Origin: Puniceicoccales bacterium | GTDB taxonomy: Bacteria > Verrucomicrobiota > Verrucomicrobiia > Opitutales > LL51 | Reading direction: 5' to 3' | DNA: 53,968 nt | NCBI GenBank assembly: GCA_031257405.1 | Contig: JAIROS010000006.1 | Location: forward strand, 1 to 53,968 | Part shown: positions 46,886 to 53,968 of the stretch, piece by piece | Layout: each line of letters begins with the position of its first letter | Position numbering within the stretch: position 1 is the stretch's first letter | Notes under the pieces: model-generated | What the model saw: the letters and a program-made list of their open reading frames with translations, nothing else | What the model was told of the DNA's origin: nothing | Databases searched by the model: none | Position numbers and translations under genes: made by a program

Positions 46886-46924
46886 CCCAACTGGATTTAA
46901 AGTAGTCCAACTGGATTTAAAGTA
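46886..46924 (+). repeat. 20-bp direct repeat ahead of the ankyrin gene
   Basis: CCAACTGGATTTAAAGTA occurs twice, back to back, with a 20-bp period. The second copy lies just before AAGGATAGGG, the likely ribosome site. It could be a regulator site. Confidence 0.7.
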
Positions 46925-46942
46925 AGGATAGGGATTTTGATT

Positions 46943-49756
46943 ATGGGAAAAGTTAATATAGGAGAAGTCGTTCTGGCGCTATTGTCGTGTTCTGGCGTAT
47001 CTCTTTCGCAGAAAGCACATGCGGAAGGTGAAATTGCTGAGGCGCGGGTGTTAGAGGAAACGAATGGTATAGTGGGTGCTGAGATTTCCGGAGGAGGGGT
47101 TACTCATGTAGTGGAAAATTCCGAAGGATTTGCTGCTACGGATACGATTGCTGCAGCTGGAGCGGGGGAAATTTCCACTCTAGCGGATTCAGCTGAGTCG
47201 AGGGATACGGATTCAGTTGGGAGCCCTGTTGCAGTTGTTCCGGTTGTGGAAGAAGTTCTCACTTCGGAGGAGAGATTGTGTATTTTAAATGACTTAGTTG
47301 AGGATACTATAATTGTTCCGTCTGCGGAAGTTGTGGCCGCCGATAATCCTGTCTCGGAAATTGCCGATAATCCCGCTGCTGCTGCTGAATTATTGGATGA
47401 AGCTGCGGTGAAAGAATTATTGGATGGAAGTGCGGCAGAGAAAGTACGCGCTTTGGAGGAAAAATTTCGTACGTTAGGGGATTTAGTTGAAGCGTCTCGG
47501 GATACGGATTTTACTGGAAGTCCTGATTTAATTGCTTTGGTGGATGAGATTAAGGCTTCGGATAATCCCGTTACGAAGGAATTGTTGGATAAGATTTTAC
47601 AGAAAGAGACGCGCACTTTAGAGGAGAGATTTCGTACTTTGGTGGATTTAGCTGAGTCGAGGGAGACGGATTCAGTTGGGAGCCCTGCTTCGGTTGTTCC
47701 GGTTGTGGAAGAAGTTTCCACTTCGGAGGAGAGATTGCGTATTTTAAATGACTTAGTTGAGGATACTAGGGAGCCTATAATTGTTCCGGTTGGAGAGTTT
47801 AAAGGTTTGGACAGTTCTGTTGAAAAGGAATTGTTAAATAAAATTTTAGCGGAGGAATTTCCCACTCCGACGGACTCAGCTGAGGCGAAGGAAGCGAATT
47901 CTATTGGAAGTTCTGCTTCGGTTGTTCCGGTTGCGGAAGTTGTATCTATTGATAATTCTGTCTCGGAAATTGCCGATAATCCTGCTGCGGAGGAATTGTT
48001 GGATAGAGTCGTTGTGGAGGAAAGTACTGCTACTCCAGCTATCGAGCCAGTTTTAGTGGTTTCCGCCGAAGAAAAATCTGATTCAAATAACGCTGCCGCT
48101 GCGGAAATTGTGGCGATCGATAATCCTGTTGTGGAAGAATTGTTGGATGGAGTCGTTGTGGAGGAAAGTACCGCTACTCCAGCTATCGAACCAGTTTTAG
48201 TGGTTTCCGCTGTAGAAGTTGTGGCCACCGATAATCTTGCTGCGGAAATTTTGGCCGTCGAACCAATTCCCGTTGAGGAAACTTTAGTCGTTGAGCCGCC
48301 TGCCGAAAGTGTCGTTACATCTTCTCCGGACATCGCGGTTTCGGTCGCTCCAGCCCCGGAAGTTGCCGTTGAAGAAAGTATTGTTGCTTCAGCTATCGAG
48401 CCAGTTTTAGTGGTTTCCGCCGAAGAAAAATCTGATTCAAATAACGCTGCCGCTGCGGAAGTTGTGGCCACCGATAATCTTGCTGCGGAAATTTTGGCCG
48501 TCGAGCTAGTTCCCGTTGAAAAAACTTTAGTCGTTGAGCCGCCTGCCGAAAGTGTCGTTACATCTTCTCCGGACATCTCGATTTCGATCGCTCCAGCCCC
48601 GGAAGTTGCCGTTGGAGAAAGTGCCGCTGCCCTTACTATTGAGCCGGTTTCAGTGATTTTCACCGCCGAGCCAGTTCCAGTTGACGAAACAGTCGCCGAG
48701 GAAATAGTTGCCGACGAAACAGTCGCCGAAGATCCCTCCATAGCGGAAATACCCGCCGAAGCCGATGAAGCGGATATTCCCGTACCGAATTTTGACGACT
48801 CGGATAACGACGAATCGGATCAGGATATCTACCTCGACGACATCGAAAATGAAGAAATTCGTGAAAGAATTCGTGAAATTTTTGTCGCCCTCCGCAGTAG
48901 TCACCCAGGTAATCGCCAAGAAGCGCGGCATAATGTCGCCAAATTCGTCATCAATTACCCTAAACTCATTAATCGAAGGTATGGTAAAAACGGTATTGCC
49001 CTCATTCACGCGGCAGCTGCGGCGGGCGACGGGCGTTTAATCAGATTTTTGGTGAGGAATGGCGCCGATGTATTTTTGAAAACGGGGACGGGCCAAACGG
49101 CTCTATGCGGGGCAGTCCGCAATGGCCACGAAATGGTTACGCGTTATTTAGTCAAGCGCGGTTTGAGTTACGCGGAAGCGCTGGTTGAAGATCCTGAGCA
49201 GGCTTATAATCTTAGTCTATCGCGTTTTAGTAATCTTCAGGGGCTTATACTTATCGATGTGTTGCGAAGAGGGTTCGAGCAGCTGCGTGGGGTGATTAGG
49301 GATACGATTGGGGTTGTTGATGAGTTTTTTGCTGGTTCTGTCCACTCCGATGCTTTCGACGAAGAGGAAGAAGAAGAGGAAGCTGAGGTTGAAGCGGATG
49401 AAGTTAGCCGAGAGGAAGGGGCAGACCGAGATGTGGAGTCCGACGGCGATGATCAAAGCGAAGAGGAAAAGGCTGAGGAAGCTGAGGAAGCTGAAGCTGA
49501 CCGAAATGTGGAGTCCGATGGTGATAACCAGGACAAGCGAGAAAAGGAGATAAGAAAGAGGATGCGTATCGCTCGATGTCTTAACGAGAATATTCTACGG
49601 CTTAAGAAGCTGACCGATCAGTTGTACTTAGACAGCGAGTTGTTGCAAAGTGATAGCGACGATGCGGCCCAGCAGGCTAAGGATGCGGATTTGGAAGGCG
49701 ACGAAAACGAAAAGGAAAGTGCCGTTCTTCCCGAAGGGCTTGTGGCCTCAGAGTAG
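46943..49756 (+). CDS. Large secreted ankyrin-repeat protein with acidic repeats
   Basis: 937 residues. A Sec signal (VNIGEVVLALLSCSGVSLSQ, cut after KAHA) shows export. Residues ~30-600 are acidic Ala/Val/Glu-rich repeats in two or three families (TATPAIEPVLVVSA; SEERLRILNDLVEDT; ETLVVEPPAESVVTSSPDI), likely extended. Around 680-745 are two ankyrin repeats (NGIALIHAAAAAGDGRLIRF; TGQTALCGAVRNGHEMVTRY). The end is very acidic (DEEEEEEEAEVEADE) and then a short coiled coil. Ankyrin proteins of host-associated bacteria often bind host proteins; that role here is inference. Followed by a terminator. Confidence 0.8.
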   Translation: MGKVNIGEVVLALLSCSGVSLSQKAHAEGEIAEARVLEETNGIVGAEISGGGVTHVVENSEGFAATDTIAAAGAGEISTLADSAESRDTDSVGSPVAVVPVVEEVLTSEERLCILNDLVEDTIIVPSAEVVAADNPVSEIADNPAAAAELLDEAAVKELLDGSAAEKVRALEEKFRTLGDLVEASRDTDFTGSPDLIALVDEIKASDNPVTKELLDKILQKETRTLEERFRTLVDLAESRETDSVGSPASVVPVVEEVSTSEERLRILNDLVEDTREPIIVPVGEFKGLDSSVEKELLNKILAEEFPTPTDSAEAKEANSIGSSASVVPVAEVVSIDNSVSEIADNPAAEELLDRVVVEESTATPAIEPVLVVSAEEKSDSNNAAAAEIVAIDNPVVEELLDGVVVEESTATPAIEPVLVVSAVEVVATDNLAAEILAVEPIPVEETLVVEPPAESVVTSSPDIAVSVAPAPEVAVEESIVASAIEPVLVVSAEEKSDSNNAAAAEVVATDNLAAEILAVELVPVEKTLVVEPPAESVVTSSPDISISIAPAPEVAVGESAAALTIEPVSVIFTAEPVPVDETVAEEIVADETVAEDPSIAEIPAEADEADIPVPNFDDSDNDESDQDIYLDDIENEEIRERIREIFVALRSSHPGNRQEARHNVAKFVINYPKLINRRYGKNGIALIHAAAAAGDGRLIRFLVRNGADVFLKTGTGQTALCGAVRNGHEMVTRYLVKRGLSYAEALVEDPEQAYNLSLSRFSNLQGLILIDVLRRGFEQLRGVIRDTIGVVDEFFAGSVHSDAFDEEEEEEEAEVEADEVSREEGADRDVESDGDDQSEEEKAEEAEEAEADRNVESDGDNQDKREKEIRKRMRIARCLNENILRLKKLTDQLYLDSELLQSDSDDAAQQAKDADLEGDENEKESAVLPEGLVASE

Positions 49757-49779
49757 GCTTTTTTAGTCACAAATTTGAG

Positions 49780-49807
49780 AGTCTCCCTCGAGGGGGACTT
49801 TTTTTTT
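49780..49807 (+). terminator. Rho-independent terminator after the ankyrin gene
   Basis: AGTCTCCC-TCGA-GGGGGACT forms an 8-bp stem (one T-G pair) followed by nine T. Confidence 0.85.
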
Positions 49808-49936
49808 GGCGAAAAGAATTGCCGAGCGTAATATATTTTGGGCGATCGATTGGGTGCGGATGGCGAGGATCGGAAGGGATTTGCGGCCGATGGCTGATTA
49901 TTTTTTCAAAAAAATAAAAAAAATCAAAAAAAATAC

Positions 49937-50202
49937 TTGACGGCGCGACGAAGAGTTCTAAGTTGGTGTTCAGTTTCAGCGCAAAAGCGATTTTGAAAGC
50001 GGATTGCGGGTCGGGCAGTGAATTTGGGTGCCTCAGATTTTTTGAAAAAAATGAGATGAGGAGATAAAAATTGCTTGACTTCGCGAAAATAGTTTTCAGA
50101 GTACTTACAGTTTTGTAAATGAAATGGAATTCGGGATTAGGGACTGTCCTGAGGGGCGGAAAGCAAATTCCGAACGTGTTCTTTGAAAGTTACTTGTGCG
50201 AT
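49937..50202 (+). promoter_or_regulatory. rRNA operon promoters, boxA-like site and 16S processing arm
   Basis: TTGACG at 49937 and TTGACT at 50075 are two -35 boxes. The second has AGAGTA 17 bp on, as has the pre-23S promoter. GTTCTTTGAAAGTT at 50179 looks like boxA. GAAAGTTACTTGTGCGA (50186-50202) is complementary to TCGCACAAGTAATCTTTC (51906-51923) behind 16S, forming the stem cut by RNase III. The rest of the gap from 49808 shows no gene. Confidence 0.65.
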
Positions 50203-50280
50203 TTATTCGGCTTCAGAATAAATTCTAAAAATAATTAGTAATTCCTTATATTATATAAAAAAATAAGGGACGGACTTTCT

Positions 50281-52131
<1,851 letters not shown>

Positions 52132-52208
52132 GGGGTCGTAGCTCAGTTGGTTAGAGCGCCTGCTTTGCAAGCAGGAGGTCGTCGGTTCGAACCCGATCGA
52201 CTCCACCA
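52132..52208 (+). tRNA. tRNA-Ala (TGC)
   Basis: Acceptor stem GGGGTCG/CGACTCC with the G3-T70 wobble that marks tRNA-Ala, D-arm GCTCAGTTGGTTAGAGC, anticodon loop TTTGCAA (TGC), T-loop TTCGAAC, and encoded CCA. Confidence 0.97.
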
Positions 52209-52214
52209 CGGAGC

Positions 52215-52291
<77 letters not shown>

Positions 52292-52330
52292 GTGGGTGAC
52301 GTCGTCTCGCTAAATTTCAGCAAAAAATCC

Positions 52331-52385
52331 TTGACAAAGGGGTTAAATTGCGGAGAGTAGCAATGAATTTTGTTCTTTGAAAGTT
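52331..52385 (+). promoter_or_regulatory. Internal promoter and boxA-like site before 23S
   Basis: TTGACA (52331-52336), 17 bp, AGAGTA (52354-52359), then GTTCTTTGAAAGTT (52372-52385), identical to the motif before 16S. Together these suggest that 23S can be transcribed on its own. The rest of the spacer to ~52600 shows no gene. Confidence 0.5.
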
Positions 52386-52599
52386 CAATGTATTGTGGGA
52401 TTATAAATACAATATACTGAGAGAAATAACGTCTAGAATGAAAAAAAGAGAGTTTCGTTCGGATTAAGGTCATTTCGGAAATTTAGGAAAACATGGTTCA
52501 TGAAATAAAAGCGTACCGGTTGTACGTTAAGAGTTAGGTAGTATGGTGGTGCTAAATATTTGAAAGGGCGGAAGTTTGAAAAAAACTCTAAGGCGAATA

Positions 52600-53968
<1,369 letters not shown>

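Noticed and set aside
47104-48741. 545-codon open frame on the strand opposite the ankyrin gene, Ser/Thr-rich
   Set aside because: It mirrors the repeats of the real gene: the GCN/GAN-rich codons leave the reverse frame open. It lacks a start context and any family, while the plus strand has a signal peptide and ankyrin repeats.

Overview
The window is a stretch of bacterial chromosome that ends inside a ribosomal RNA operon. The 16S gene, with its purine-rich start, the Verrucomicrobia-like block around 50820-50880 and the anti-Shine-Dalgarno tail, points to the PVC group, most likely Verrucomicrobia class Opitutae. The protein genes agree: PPi-dependent phosphofructokinase, LpxI, a 7TM-HD phosphodiesterase, Rho with a long disordered N-terminus, and a type II/IV pilus system. 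Type III secretion genes, a secreted kinase-fold protein and a secreted ankyrin protein suggest a host-associated member. This placement is by eye only. The genes are mostly housekeeping and there is no prophage, insertion sequence or CRISPR array.

Layout. 1-9400: the end of gap, sufS, a MATE exporter, a LysM protein, parB with a small membrane protein, tyrS, ispD and pyrG. 9400-12200: two pseudopilins and an outer-membrane beta-barrel protein. 12300-14800: a lipid-transport set (Mla-type ATPase, MCE protein, PqiC-type lipoprotein) without its permease. 14800-22000: eno, an ABC-2 permease, rho, rsmA, rpmI-rplT and tsaB. 22000-27850: a small phosphatase, rpiB, an NrdG-type activase, a YhaM-like nuclease, an unknown protein and a CysJ-like reductase. 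28000-30520: a type III secretion fragment, with SctQ as two genes followed by sctR. 30600-39200: PPi-PFK, rsmG, mutL, the 7TM-HD protein, lpxI and a LolC/E permease. 39200-43600: the secreted kinase-like protein, pilB, a lipoprotein and ferritin. 43800-49760: murA, an unknown protein, HU and the ankyrin protein. 50280-53968: 16S, tRNA-Ala, tRNA-Ile and partial 23S.

Three kinds of non-coding structure stand out. First, two intergenic sites (5428-5511 and 9523-9602) fold as perfect four-way-junction cloverleaves. They share the outer stem GGCAAAAGC/GCTTTTGCC, but their three inner arms have unrelated sequences that stay fully paired. This looks like a family of structured DNA or RNA elements. 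Second, short tandem duplications (71-214 bp) recur at gene junctions. In four cases the duplicated unit carries the end of the upstream gene plus the ribosome site and start of the downstream gene, so a truncated stub reading frame stops right at the intact gene's start (parB, ispD, pilB, pilin). In three more, 3' gene tails are repeated behind the gene (ferritin, HU, the PqiC-type gene), and two promoter regions are doubled. Third, a promoter-like module (TTGACA, 17 bp, nAnGCT, then GAGGGTGGGGCGA-N4-CGCGT) occurs three times, ahead of sufS, ahead of lpxI and facing the end of sctR.

Several genes (MATE, LysM, tyrS, possibly eno) have a sigma70-type promoter so close to the start codon that their messages would be leaderless or nearly so, although other genes such as rplT have strong Shine-Dalgarno sites.
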